Below are positions 28,216 through 39,391 of a stretch of 64,000 nucleotides of DNA, piece after piece. The stretch is from Dichotomocladium elegans. Taxonomy: Eukaryota > Mucoromycota > Mucoromycetes > Mucorales > Lichtheimiaceae. The stretch covers positions 434,001-498,000 of the forward strand of contig JAIXMN010000002.1 in NCBI GenBank assembly GCA_025716815.1. Direction: 5' to 3'. The translations under genes and the position numbers were made by a program. Numbering within the stretch: the first letter of the stretch is position 1; the number at the start of each line of letters is the position of its first letter. The notes beneath the pieces were generated by a model. The model saw only the letters and a list, made by a program, of their open reading frames with translations. It did not search any database and was not told the origin of the DNA.

Positions 28216-29554
28216 AGTATATGTGGGGATGCAAACAAGCTGGACTCTTGTTGGTCCCGTTTTATATTCATCATTGCCACCCATAATAATAAGAGAACAA
28301 GGAACTGCTAAGCAGGCTATGTCAACCGCTCAGTATCTTATTTGGCAATCTCAGGCTGATGCACATCACAATACAACCACTCAGTACCATCTAACGATTG
28401 TTACATATTCACATCGCATATCATCCATAATCCACATATGCCTCTTTAGCTATACTGTTGCTGTGGAAGAATCGTATGCTGTTCTCTCAATAACTTCTTT
28501 TTTTTTTCACAGGAACGCGACATAACACATTTCGGGAAACAAGATGACTGGATTGCCATTTTCGACTAACTACCTCATTGTTTATGGAAAGTTTTCCATG
28601 TTGGGAATCACGCGGTTCGGTTTGTGCTCAGACGCTTGTAAAAGCTTATCAAAAAGAAAAAGTATGCGACGCAGCTGGACGACAGTATAGTACTACGTAC
28701 AGTGGAAACGGTGCTTATTCGAATACCAGAGAAAAGAAAAAGGCGTGTCTGGGAATGAAAGCCCATAAATTTAGCCACACCTTGGCCCAAATGAACGTTG
28801 GTATCCAAGATATTGAGACATTTACTCTCTTGGCTGCCATATGTCTTGTTTGTAATTGCGACCACAACGATCTATGATGCCATTTATGCGACTGGTGAGA
28901 TGTAGCAAATGTATTTTCGATACAGTAGAAACATAAACTGCAACCTTATCTCCAGGTACGGAAAGTGCCATCGCTACAAACAAAGGCGAGTAAGTTGTGG
29001 CACAGTGTTAGAACCCTAAGTTTGCTACGACGATGACACAATACCTCGTCTATCGTCTCCAATCGTGTAAAAACTGACCATCTTGATAAAATTAACCACC
29101 CGCACAATATGATGTATGTAAATGATGCTATCAATTCATTGCTGGTAAGGATTATATTATGCGTGATGTCACGCAGCGTTCTTCAGCTTGTCAATATCCC
29201 TAAATACAAACATTTCATCGGTAGGGAATTGGGCTGGTTGATTGGGTGTTCGGGAGTTTAATCTGGTTTTTGGGTTGAGGCGCGTTCTCCCCGAGCGAGG
29301 CAAAAACCGCCATCGACGTACATTGACAGGTCCTTCCTTTTTTTGAGCACCTCAGAGTCGTAAGTAACATGACAGCTGTCCAGATCTGTCGATTCAATGC
29401 GTTGGCAGAGAAATGATCTTGTTCGATGCACGGATCAATGGACAGATGGATGGATGGATGGATGAATATCGAGATGGATTGATCTAATGCATCACCGAAT
29501 TTTTTTTATCTCACTCCATGTATCTTCCTACGAAAAAAAGGCCACATTTCAGAG
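28216..29554. other. Intergenic region between the lipocalin and RPS0 genes
   Basis: It holds the lipocalin promoter (minus) on the left and the RPS0 promoter on the right. A (GATG)n run lies at about 29444-29464 (GATGGATGGATG), about 90 bp upstream of the RPS0 start. Small frames (such as 28578-28877 plus) show no domain and no splice partner, and I do not call them. Confidence 0.45.
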
Positions 29555-30518
29555 ATGTCGAACGTTCCCAGCAGTAAGTATTCTCTACAACTTCATTGTC
29601 TCCGAAACAACTGGCTAATGCCGCCCCATTAAGTTCTTAACCCCACCGAGGAGGATATCCAGCTCTTGTTGAGCGCTCAGTGCCACATCGGTACCAAGAA
29701 CGTCACTACCCGCATGACCCCCTACGTCTTCAAGCGCCGTGCTGATGGTGTCAACCTTATCAACCTTGGCAAGACCTGGGAGAAGCTTATCTTTGCTGCC
29801 CGTGTCATTGCTGCTATTGAGAACGTAAGTTTTTTTTTTTGCTCTTCATGTACAGACCCGTGTTGGCAACCCATGGACGTGAGATATTGACCTGGATCGA
29901 TTATAGCCCCAGGACATTGTTGTGATCTCTGCCCGTCCCTATGGCCACCGTGCTGCCTTGAAGTTCGCCAAGTACATTGGTGCCGAGGCCATCGTTGGTC
30001 GCTTCACCCCTGGTACCTTCACTAACTACATCACCCGCTCGTTCCGTGAGCCCCGTCTCATCATCACCACGGATCCCCGCACTGACTTCCAGGCTATCAA
30101 GGAGGCTTCGTATGTCAACATCCCCGTCATCTCCCTTGCTGACACCGATGCTCTTCTCCAGTACGTCGACGTTGCTATCCCCACCAACAACAAGGGTAAG
30201 CACGCTCTTGGTTTGATCTACTGGCTCTTGGCCCGTGCCGTCCTCCGTCTCCGCGGTACCCTCGACTACGCTACCCCCTGGGAGGTCATGGTTGACATGT
30301 TCTTCTACCGCGATCCCGAGGAGGCTGAGAAGGAGCAGGAGGCTGCTGCCGCTCTTGAGGATGAGGAGGCTGCTGAGCCCACTGGTGACTGGGCCGTTGA
30401 GGGTGCCGAGGGCACCATTGCTGCCAACGCTGACTGGTCTGCCCCTACCGACTGGGCTGAGGATGGCGTCGTTCAGTCTACTACTGAAGCCGCTGCTTCT
30501 TCCTCCTGGGATGCTTAA
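29555..30518 (+). CDS. RPS0: 40S ribosomal protein uS2 (S0/RPSA)
   Basis: Small-subunit ribosomal protein needed for 18S rRNA maturation. Three exons: 29555-29573, 29634-29824 and 29907-30518. They give 274 codons (273 residues). Seen: [84 protein letters not shown], and an acidic Ala/Glu-rich eukaryotic C-terminal tail with repeated DW dipeptides. The 19-nt first coding exon is typical of fungal ribosomal protein genes. Codon use is strongly biased to C-ending codons compared with every neighbour, as expected for a very highly expressed gene. The first intron is likely to contain expression-enhancing sequence. Confidence 0.97.
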
Positions 30519-30889
30519 GTTTGAATAGATTTGTTTGTGGTGCCATAGAGTAATACTTGTAATTTATTTGATAAAATCAAAGTTACATCTTTTTGAAGAC
30601 ATCTGCACTCTGCTGTTATACATGCGAGGAATCAATTAGTTTTGCGGCCTTGTAGGTTCACTACGATAGATTACGCGTCGACAAGAGAGAGAAGCACTCA
30701 AAGGCATTATGCGTAACCATTCCTTACCGCCCCTCTCCCCAAAGAAAGAAACTCAGCGGGGAAAGATCAAAAAGACCAATATTACAGGAGTTAGCGTACT
30801 ATTTGTTATTTTTCGCTTCTCCTTTTCGCCTCCCCTCTTTTTTTTTTCGTACCTTCCTCGCCGAGCGAATCTTCGGTGGACAACATATA
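30519..30889. other. Spacer between RPS0 and the PP2A scaffold gene
   Basis: About 370 bp. GATAAAATCAAA near 30570 may serve as the RPS0 polyadenylation region. A pyrimidine-rich block ending in a T-run (about 30800-30848) precedes the next start codon. No gene seen. Confidence 0.45.
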
Positions 30890-33525
30890 ATGCAAGTCGA
30901 CCAGCAAGCAAATCTGGTGAACGGCAGTGGAAATGACGGCGCAGACGCTCTCAACCCCGCCACCTTAGGCTCGCCAACATCTCCGGCCTCGTCATCACAG
31001 TCCCTGGCTGGCCCACAGACCGCATCCCTTCCTTCATCGACCGTCGCCGCTGATATTCATAGCACTACTGATCTGCGGCAACCTACTGATCTACCTGGTT
31101 CGCCTCCTGCTGCGAATATTGGAAACACCGATTCACTCAATAGAACGACAGGGACCGAGGAACAAGAACTATACCCCATTGCTGTACTTGTAGATGAACT
31201 TAAGAATGAAGACGTTCAGCATCGTCTCAACGCCATTCAAAATCTGGGTACAATTGCGATGGCTCTTGGACCGCAAAGAACTCGAGATGAGCTTATCCCA
31301 TTCCTTAATGGTAAACTTTCCATTCCATATATATTGCATCACATCACACTCATAGACATATAACGTCGTTTTCCTATGAATTGGTGGCTACTATTCTATA
31401 TCCGACTCCAATTGAGCGTAGACTCGATCGACGATGAAGATGAGGTACTCCTAGAGGTGGCACGGGAACTTGAGCGGTTCACGGATTACGTTGGCGGGCC
31501 TGAATATGCCCATTATCTCCTAAGTCCGTTGGAGAGCCTTGCGGCTGTTGAAGAAGTATTAGTGAGAGATAAAGTGAGTAATGAGCACTCCATAGAATTT
31601 TGAGATGAGGAACAGAGGTCGTCATGGCGAGTTCTCTAACTTTTTTTTTTCTATAGGCCGTCGAGTCACTCTGCACAATTGTTGCTGTCTTAAGCGCAAG
31701 CCAGGTCGAACTTTACTTCATCCCTCTTTTGAAGCGCCTGAGCAACGGTGAATGGTTCACTAGCCGTATTTCTGCAACTGGACTCTATGCATCAGCCTAC
31801 CCCAAGTGTAGTAGTGAGCAGCAAACCGAACTTCGAAGGTGGGTTTGGTATTGTGGAGCATAGACTATAATTCTCACTCTGCCGTTGAATACAGCATGTT
31901 TGGTCAATTAATCCAAGATGATACACCTATGGTTCGAAGAGCGGCTACAAAGGCATTCGGGGTTAGTTATTTGAATGATCTACGCTCGATCATCTTCTTA
32001 ACCATCCATGTTCCCCGCAGAATTTTGTGAAGCAGCTTTCAAAAGAAGAGCTGATGTCTCAGTTTATGCCCTTATTCGTGAGGCTCACAAATGACGATCA
32101 AGACACTGTGCGACATTTAACTGTGGAAGACCTTGCCGAAATTTCTCGCATATTATCACCGGAAGAAAACAAGCAAACGCTCCTCCCGATTCTTAAAGCA
32201 CTAGGTCAAGACAGATCGTGGAGAGTGAGATATGTGGTGGCTTCTAGTTTTACGAAAGTATGGACCCGTTTTGCTCATATGCCAAGCGGTATCATTAACT
32301 CGGTCGTCCTAGCTTTGCGAAACTCTAGGGGAAAGTATTACCCGTGAAGAGTTGGTCAGTCTTTTCGTCAGTTTGATCAAGGACAGCGAGGGAGAAGTGA
32401 AGGCGTCGGCCATCGGACAGATTGCTGGTAAGGACGATCATGCGCGTGGCTAGCTTATCTTACTTAAGATCATGGCGGGACAGCTTTTAGCAGAATGGTG
32501 GACGAGCTAACTGTCATGGATAAGGTTCTTCCATGCATCAAAGATCTCGTTATTGACACCAACCAGGTTGTTCGTGCAGCGGTAGCGAACAATATCTGTG
32601 AGTTAGCCCCGATTCTGGGCAAAGACATGTAAGGCAAGGAGAATGGTTTGAATCGACATATAAGCTCATGGTTACAAAGTACGATCGAATATCTCCTGCC
32701 CCTCTTCCTCCAGCTGCTGAAAGACGATTATCCTGACGTGAGGCTGAATATTATTTCAAAACTTGTCAATGTGAATCCAGGTACCGCGTATAGGAGTCAG
32801 ACGTATCGCGGGGACCTGTGTGTGCTAACCGCTATGTTAGTCATCGGTATCGAGCGCCTCTCGCAATCGCTGCTGCCTGCTATTGTTGATCTCGCACAGG
32901 ATAAGCAATGGCGAGTGCGTCTGGCAATCATCGAGTATATTCCTTTGCTTGCCAAAGAGCTTGGTGTCCAGTTCTTTGATGAGAAATTGCTGGGCTTGTG
33001 CATGTCCTGGCTTGGCGATGCGGTATTTTCCATTCGAGATGCTGCTACGATCAATTTGAGGCAGCTTGTTGATATCTTTGGCTCCGACTGGGCTATGAAG
33101 GAGGTCATTCCCCAAGTATTGAAGATGGCACAGAACGAGAACTATCTCTATCGCATGACCATGTTATTCGCGCTAACAGTAAGCCTAAGGATGAAGGTGG
33201 TGCATTGATCTTGAGATTTTGAGCAACAACAACGTCAACAAACAAATAGACTATGGCGGGTTCTCTCTCCTTGCAGATCGTTAAGGACAATGTTTTGCCT
33301 ACTGTCCTCAACCTACAACAGGATCCCATTCCGAACGTCCGCTTCAACGTTGCCAAATCATTGGAGGTACTGGCTCCTATCCTTAAACGGGAGGCAGATG
33401 CTGCAGGCCTTGTGCCCTCCCAAATAGCACCAGCGCTCCAGAAGCTCAGCTCGGACGCGGATCCTGATGTGAAATGGTTTGCGAACAAAGCTCTCCTTTC
33501 AGGTACCTTCGATCGTGTAGCATAA
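30890..33525 (+). CDS. TPD3: Protein phosphatase 2A scaffold (A/PR65) subunit
   Basis: HEAT-repeat scaffold that holds the PP2A catalytic and B-type regulatory subunits. Ten exons (30890-31310, 31422-31573, 31657-31838, 31895-31961, 32021-32257, 32313-32427, 32484-32628, 32680-32780, 32841-33178, 33250-33525) sum to exactly 678 codons. Family marks: [28 protein letters not shown] first repeat, [70 protein letters not shown]3-typical [10 protein letters not shown]. Conserved Trp-Arg-Val-Arg repeats mark consecutive HEAT helices. An N-terminal extension of about 100 Ser/Pro/Ala/Thr-rich residues precedes the first repeat, which is unusual since animal A subunits begin almost at the repeat. The start at 30890 is the first ATG in frame after the pyrimidine-rich leader. 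Confidence 0.94.
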
Positions 33526-35532
33526 ACCCGCAAGTGGAACGCTCATTGGTATCTTTTAATGTAGTGCAATAATTTTCTCCACCCTCATGCTATCGCGCAT
33601 GCGCTTGCGCAACGTGGCATGTTTTTCCGTTTGTTGAGTTTCGACTAGAAGATATGTCTTTCATTTATCAAGTATGCAACAAGAATAAACTTTTAACGAT
33701 ATCAGGTTAATCAAGGGTTTATATGAATATGTACGCATGATTTACGTATTCCTAAGCGTTCTGTAGCAGGGCGTTTCTTCTTGCCAGCTTGCGTCATCGC
33801 TTGGCATTGTTGTATCGTCTGGAAATCTCGTCCCTATGTTATTACTCGTCTCACTTCCATAGTCATCGCCGATAAATTGAACCGACCTCAGATTCCAATT
33901 AGGATTCGATGAAAATAAGGCGCGGTAGTACATCGAATATCAGGCCTATTGGATTTTTCTTGGCTATTCAGCCAGTGGACCATTTTTGTTCGCGGAATAT
34001 GAATATAGCCTTAGCAGTGGAGTAACCTATGAAATTGCATTGTGCCTTGCCATCATTGCTGACAGCTGCTGCTGGCTACGTCGTCACTATGCTGACATCA
34101 ATAGAGGCATCGAAATCACTGCACGATTCAGAACGCATTCATTGTCAGCAGCGAGGGCAGTGCTTCTTTGTGCTTCAATGACTTCTCATTACGTGCTTTG
34201 TTAATAGGAACATTGTCACAAACAAAGGCTTTCCTCCATTGATGGCAATAGACGGAGGTTCCAACGCAGAAAGGTCTTCATTGTGTCATACTATACTGTA
34301 CTGTACTTGGGATGGTGCCAACTTGCTGCTTGATGAAAGCAGAGACTCCTGGTGGAATTCTTTCGATGGGAAGCTGCTGGCAGGGGAAGGGGATTAAAAC
34401 ACTATATGGGCTTTGATATATTCCAAGAAAATCGCTCATGCTTTCTTTGCTAATAATAAACACATAGGAATGCTTAGCAGAAGGCACCTTACAGGTGAGC
34501 CGGGTGGGAATAGAGCAATACAGCCTGCTGTGTGACAAGAAATTGGCTTGTCCTGCTAGCTCACTGAGAATGAGCTGAAAGGCACCTCAGCCCATCATTT
34601 CATTGTATGTTCATCGGCGCACGCGCTAACCGTTCGGCTTATTACACGCATAAATTACCTTGTTGGACCGCAAATGCTATATACTTGATTGAAATAAAAG
34701 TACTATGGAAGGGTTAGTTGGAGATCCGACGACGTGGATACATTTGTCTTCTAAACGCAATATCATGCATGGCGCAACAGCCATTCTTTTGGAATCATTG
34801 AATAGAAAACGACTGAGCATCGGGAAAGACCCAAGGTTCGGTAGGTCGGGATCGTCGATTGTTCGGCAATGTCAACATGGGAGGCAATGAGGCCTTTATT
34901 GTTGCTGACACAGCGCGCTGCACATCCCCGCATCTGCTGGTCGTTCCAAGAAGGGAAGGGAGGCGAATTTTCTTCGATTGTTTTGCAAATGATTATGTGA
35001 GCGAGTCCTTATGTCGTATCGTCATCAGCGAAGCCTTTCGGATATTTAACAGTTGGTTTGCTGCAACAGGAGAGAGCACCCCATCCCGGACCCGTACGTA
35101 TCTTCCGACATAGGAAATTGAAGTCTGGATAAGAGATTCTTGAGCTCATAATCTTAGGGTTCGAAACCTGATGGGTGCAAAGGACAGTTCATTAGCACGC
35201 CCAAGATATTACAAATTCAGAAAACGTGGGAACCAGCAGGAGAAGAAGTATGTACACCAGCAGCATTTACTATTTTCACATGATCCCGAATGATGAAGGC
35301 CTTTATTCATATTAGCACCTTAGAACAGGAACAAGTGGTTCGTCTGTTCAACTTTTTCGCATCGACAAGGCTGTGCTGTTGCACAACGCCTGCTTAGCAG
35401 GATGTTGTCATGAAAGCTCCCAGAAGAGGTTGTCCCCTTTCTTCCACAACCTTTCTCATTGTTTGCTCCGACCGCTCTTTTTTACTTTCTACGGACGTCC
35501 ATCCTCATATTATTTTTCCTTCCCTCTCGACC
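33526..35532. repeat. Repeat-rich gap without a confident gene
   Basis: The left side carries the TPD3 3' end. About 34550-34690 resembles about 44440-44560: both contain CGGCTTATTA.ACACATAAATT.CCTT followed by a GCAA..GC block, so a dispersed sequence is shared by the two gaps. A plus-strand frame at 34859-35113 (GNVNMGGNEAFIVADTA ...) is 84 residues, has no recognised domain and no flanking exon; it may be decayed coding sequence. Nothing else is supported. Confidence 0.45.
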
Positions 35533-36421
35533 ATGGTGTTCAGTGCGCCATCTGTTTCGACCATTGTTGGCATCCCTGCCTTAATCCTTCTCTTGGCTCA
35601 TGTAAAATCACTTCCCTTGGCATACACGATTCGTGTCTGGCTTTTGGTTCGTGCAGCTACAAAGAGAGCCAAGGCCAACAACATGAAACCAGAGCGTACG
35701 GTGAAAAGCAATATCAGCCCGGTAAAAAAAGCACTATGCGACTCACCATACCGCCTTCACATATTATAGCCATCTTTACCGTAACCAGGGAGGATCACAA
35801 GTGTCTTTACGATGATGTGGACTTCAACTTTCATATGGTAGGAACATACCCTCGCCCATCGCTAAATTTGGGCTAATGATATCAAACTTATGCAGAATAA
35901 TGGGTAAGACGTACCTACACCATACTCATATCATATACGCCAACATAACACCCTGCCCATTTAGCATGTACAACAAGGTCCTCGATTTTTCCCGTGTACA
36001 TTTATTGTTCACTCTTTTCCCGCGCGTCATGATAGAAAGCACGCATGGTATCGTTTGCCACAATGCAGGCGTTGTGACCTTGTTCAAGAAAGAAATCCCT
36101 CCTCTGAGCACATACCAGGTCCAAACGCGTATCTTGACCTGGAACGCAAAATGGCTATGGCTCCAGCACCGTTTCATGCTCCCCAGCGGGGACATCGCTT
36201 GCGTCTCTGTCAGCAAGCTTGTCTTCAAGAAAAGTAACGGTAAAACAATCCCGCCCGCTCAACTCTTTGAACTCTGTGGCCACAGTCTGTCAGATCCGGC
36301 CATTGAGGAGCGCCGTCAGGCGAACTGGGACCTCGTTGAAGGAATCCTCAGATTGGACGCATTGAATAACGATACCTATGACTGGAACTCACCACAATCA
36401 CTTCCAGCTGCCAAGTTGTAA
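35533..36421 (+). CDS. THEM6-like hotdog-fold (thioesterase superfamily) membrane-anchored protein
   Basis: Four exons (35533-35695, 35770-35837, 35896-35903, 35965-36421) sum to 232 codons (231 residues). N-terminal hydrophobic helix (about residues 8-30, VGIPALILLLAHV) is a membrane anchor or signal. The core shows DDVDFNFHMNN-G-MYNKVLDFSR, the HMNN..Y motif of the 4-hydroxybenzoyl-CoA thioesterase-like/THEM6 group, and a later WLWLQHRFM block. The Asn-Asn pair and part of the Gly codon are supplied by an 8-nt exon at 35896-35903 bordered by TTATGCAG and GTAAGA; without it the reading frame fails and the motif is broken. The function in fungi is unclear; acyl-CoA-related hydrolase activity is inferred from the fold only. 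The first intron's donor was chosen to keep frame. Confidence 0.8.
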
Positions 36422-36802
36422 CCTTTAAAAAAATCTGGATTCGATACAACTATCTTATATTTAACTACTCGATAAATGCTGTACACATGCATCCCCTTTT
36501 TACCAGGACTCGTCTCGCAAATCAGCTTCTGAGAATGCCATATTCCAGCGAGTAACTCTGAACAATGTTTATCCGATAAATGCACCAGGTGCGACCTCAC
36601 ATTTAGGCGCCGAGCAGGCTTAGTCGTGCGCAGCGAATTTGTGTGTGACCATCTACAATTGCAGTATTTTTACCATTTCCATCTGACAGACGTCTCATGT
36701 TCTCTTTGTTTTCCTTACATGAACAACTTCAACCATGTCTACTGCGACCTCATCAACCTTTCTGACAGTTTATCTCATGCAGCGTTGAGCAATAGCATCA
36801 CG

Positions 36803-38576
36803 ATGTGGCAGTCACCTGTAGCTCGACCAATATCGTTCTCTGCCGTTTTTAAAAGTTCAAAAAAGAACAGGGTAATTTGCTCATTTATATTCCCTTCTTT
36901 TATCTCTGACGTCCCAGGGAAGAAAGTGGATGACAAATCTATCACTTCACGTCGCGCTTCTACTGCCCCCAGCCGCGTGGGAGACATTGTACAGTGTTTG
37001 CCATATCACGTTATGTGCAGAGTATTTCAGTATCTTCCTCTCGAAGATATCTTGCGATTCACGAGTGTAAGCCAGGCTTGGTTCCAGTTCATTCTCAATG
37101 ATGTCTCCTTTTGGGAACGGGTTGTTGGCGATCTCTCGGGAGTGAACCATTTGATTGCTACATCGAAAATTCAATACAACAACCACAATTTGAGGCTGTA
37201 CGGGCCAGTGTCGGGCGACATCCTGGGCGCGTTCCTGAAGGTGATATGCCATGTGAGTTATTTCACAAAGCTAGGTAAGGGGTAGAGTAGTATTCATGTC
37301 AATGCGGAAAGATACATATGTTAATTTCGTAGAGCTTGAGCGACTAAATCTCGCCCTCCACCCGGAATTGAGCAGGCGGGTCATACGTATTACAAAAGTA
37401 ACCGACCTGAGCCTCATCTTTTGCACTATTGACCCCTCTTTTCCATCGAGTACCCTGACTACAGCTACCCACTTGAAACGACTAGTAATCATCCAACCAG
37501 GATGGCGCAGAGTCGACGACTCGATAAGTGCCATTTGGACGTCGGCGCCCACACTTTCAATCGAACCTAGCAACAGTACCTCCATGGCCACAGCCCTCTT
37601 CCTCAAAAAATTTAACGATAGTCAGTTACCGTACCAGCTCACGTACATTAAACTCTCGATTGGCACCACACATGCCCAACATATACTTTCTGCACTTTCC
37701 AAGACATTGCGACGGTGCCCTCAGCTAGAATATCTCTATCTTGACTCGGAAGACCAAGGCTCCCAGGGAGCGTGCATCTACGAGGCTGCGAAAGCAAGTA
37801 ACCGGCTCAAGTGCTGTGTGGTTAGCCCAAGATGCAAAATGCCCCGGGACATCATCACCCGTGCAGATAGCCGTGAAAATAACGAGCTAGGTCTACGAAC
37901 GCTCGTTCTGACAGGTGGACAGATGGATGCACGGCCGACAGATATCAAGTACGTGCTAACCAAATTCCACAACACGATCGAGTTTCTCTATCTCCACTAT
38001 GATCGCTATGTCATAAAGCCATCTGTCTTACGCACACTCGCCATCGGCACCGGGGCGTCCATGCTCCGTGAGCTCCGCCTTTCTACTGAGTTGGGCACCT
38101 TGACCCCCATAGAGAGCATGCTGCCGCGCGCCACCAAGAACACGTTGGAATCTGTTCTAGCTGCCATCTTACTGCGTACTCCAAATCTTGAGGTATTTCG
38201 CCTCGTTCACACATTTGGAAAGAATGCAGCACTTGCGGGCGAGCTCGACCATCTAAGTATCGACGACAAGACACTCCTGGCCATGGCCCAAGGATGTCCG
38301 CGCTTGCGGCATGTCGAACTCTCCGGACTCAATGACCTTCCCGTTGATGGTCTTCTAGAATTCAGTCGCAGAGGTGGCGGTCCCAAGTTGGAATTTTTGA
38401 GAATCTCCTATTGTGATGGGTTCACCCACTTGAAATTTACTGAACTCGTGTCGCGTTTAAAATCGTTGAAGGTGCTCGAATACAGGAAGAGAAATCGCCA
38501 GTTCTCAAGTCAGCACGATGTTGAAGGCGCGCAAAAAATACTTGAGGGCAGAGGTGGCACCGTCATTGCCCTATAG
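36803..38576 (+). CDS. F-box and leucine-rich-repeat protein
   Basis: Likely substrate receptor of an SCF-type ubiquitin ligase. Two exons: up to 37274 and from 37333; the junction joins YFTKL to ELERLNLALH and keeps frame. From the ATG at 36803 this is 572 codons. The F-box sits at about residues 70-120: CLPYHVMCRVFQYLPLEDIL followed by SVSQAWFQFILNDVSFW. The rest is a run of irregular leucine-rich segments (LRTLVLTGGQ, LRELRLSTEL, LRHVELSGLNDLP, LEFLRISYCDG, LKSLKVLEYRK). The start is uncertain: the frame is open upstream to 36626, an ATG at about 36719 also exists, and a GT...AG pair at about 36871-36919 would shift frame if used. The substrate is unknown. Confidence 0.82.
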
Positions 38577-38839
38577 ACGTATACAATATTTCCTTTGTGT
38601 GTGTGTGTGTGTGCGTTTCTGGAGATGTACCTTAGAACGGCTTCGAGTTTCTTTTCATCCTCTCAACACCTATAGAGGCAGACTAATAGATGTGTTTATC
38701 AGCCATCATTCACTCTGAATGCATGATCTTACTCGTTTTATCATTCAACCGGCTGATAAATGCCCACCGGTGTGTATGGGTGGATAATCTCATATAAAGG
38801 CAAGGGAGATTTGCCTAGCATCCGAGATTCTGGGAGAAA
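38577..38839. promoter_or_regulatory. Short spacer with TATA-like element before a small secreted-protein gene
   Basis: A (GT)n tract lies at about 38596-38613 in the F-box gene 3' region. CATATAAAGG at 38791-38800 lies about 40-50 bp upstream of the ATG at 38840, a plausible TATA box placement for a strongly or conditionally expressed gene. Confidence 0.45.
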
Positions 38840-39055
38840 ATGAAACCCGTTGCCTTTATTCTTATCTTGCTTCAAAGTTTTGCCATTGCTTCATCTCCTC
38901 AACAACACACTGATGACCGCCATGAACAGGATCCTGCTAGTCTGGCCAGTATGGATAGATTAATCTTACCGCTCCCACCGCTTCCACCGTTTCCGCCGCT
39001 TCCGCCGCTTCCTCCACTTCCTCCTTTAGCTCCGTTTCCCCCGGGCTTTCCATAA
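38840..39055 (+). CDS. Small secreted proline-rich protein (71 residues)
   Basis: Single-exon frame. MKPVAFILILLQSFAIASS is a clear signal peptide. The remainder has a short acidic/polar stretch and then an almost pure proline/leucine/phenylalanine repeat (LPPLPPF and variants, about residues 43-71). The DNA shows the same thing as an imperfect CTTCCACCG-like repeat. A TATA-like element lies about 45 bp upstream. It may be a cell-wall or secreted peptide; no family is recognised. The repeat alone could arise by slippage, but the combination of signal peptide, in-frame repeat and upstream TATA favours a real gene. The minus-strand Gly-rich frame over the same bases is a shadow. Confidence 0.55.
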   Translation: MKPVAFILILLQSFAIASSPQQHTDDRHEQDPASLASMDRLILPLPPLPPFPPLPPLPPLPPLAPFPPGFP

Positions 39056-39391
39056 TCCAAACGTAAAGGCCTGAAGAATCCGTACCTTTGCAGAAAGAAG
39101 AAAACCAATGTTCGCGTCGGTTTACTATTATTTCGAACGAGATCCCCTTGAGGGCGACCTATTGGGGAAAACCCTATTACATAGTTTCATTCGATCGCCG
39201 CCTTATTTGATTCGCATTTTTGCGGGGGGAGAAAAGGAAAATGAGCCTTCAGGTGTGAGAGAGAGAGAGTCTGTTCCTTGTGCGTCGACAACCTCTTTTT
39301 TCTTCTTCAAATAAATCTTAGGCTCTTATACTCCCTCACAACGTGCATTTGGGCGCACAAAGAAACAGATACACTCTCATACATACCACCT
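39056..39391. other. Spacer upstream of KEX2
   Basis: About 335 bp with a (GA)n stretch (about 39257-39268) and a pyrimidine tract with T-runs at about 39290-39310. No gene supported. Confidence 0.4.

Noticed and set aside
34859..35113. 84-residue frame starting GNVNMGGNEAF
   Set aside because: Isolated in a repeat-rich gap, no domain, flanking frames broken; possibly decayed sequence but unsupported as a gene.
35155..35180. tRNA-like B-box word GGTTCGAAACC
   Set aside because: No matching A box, acceptor stem or anticodon arm at the right spacing.
38899..39108. Gly/Ser-repeat minus-strand frame
   Set aside because: Shadow of the Pro-rich repeat on the plus strand; no signal peptide or start context.
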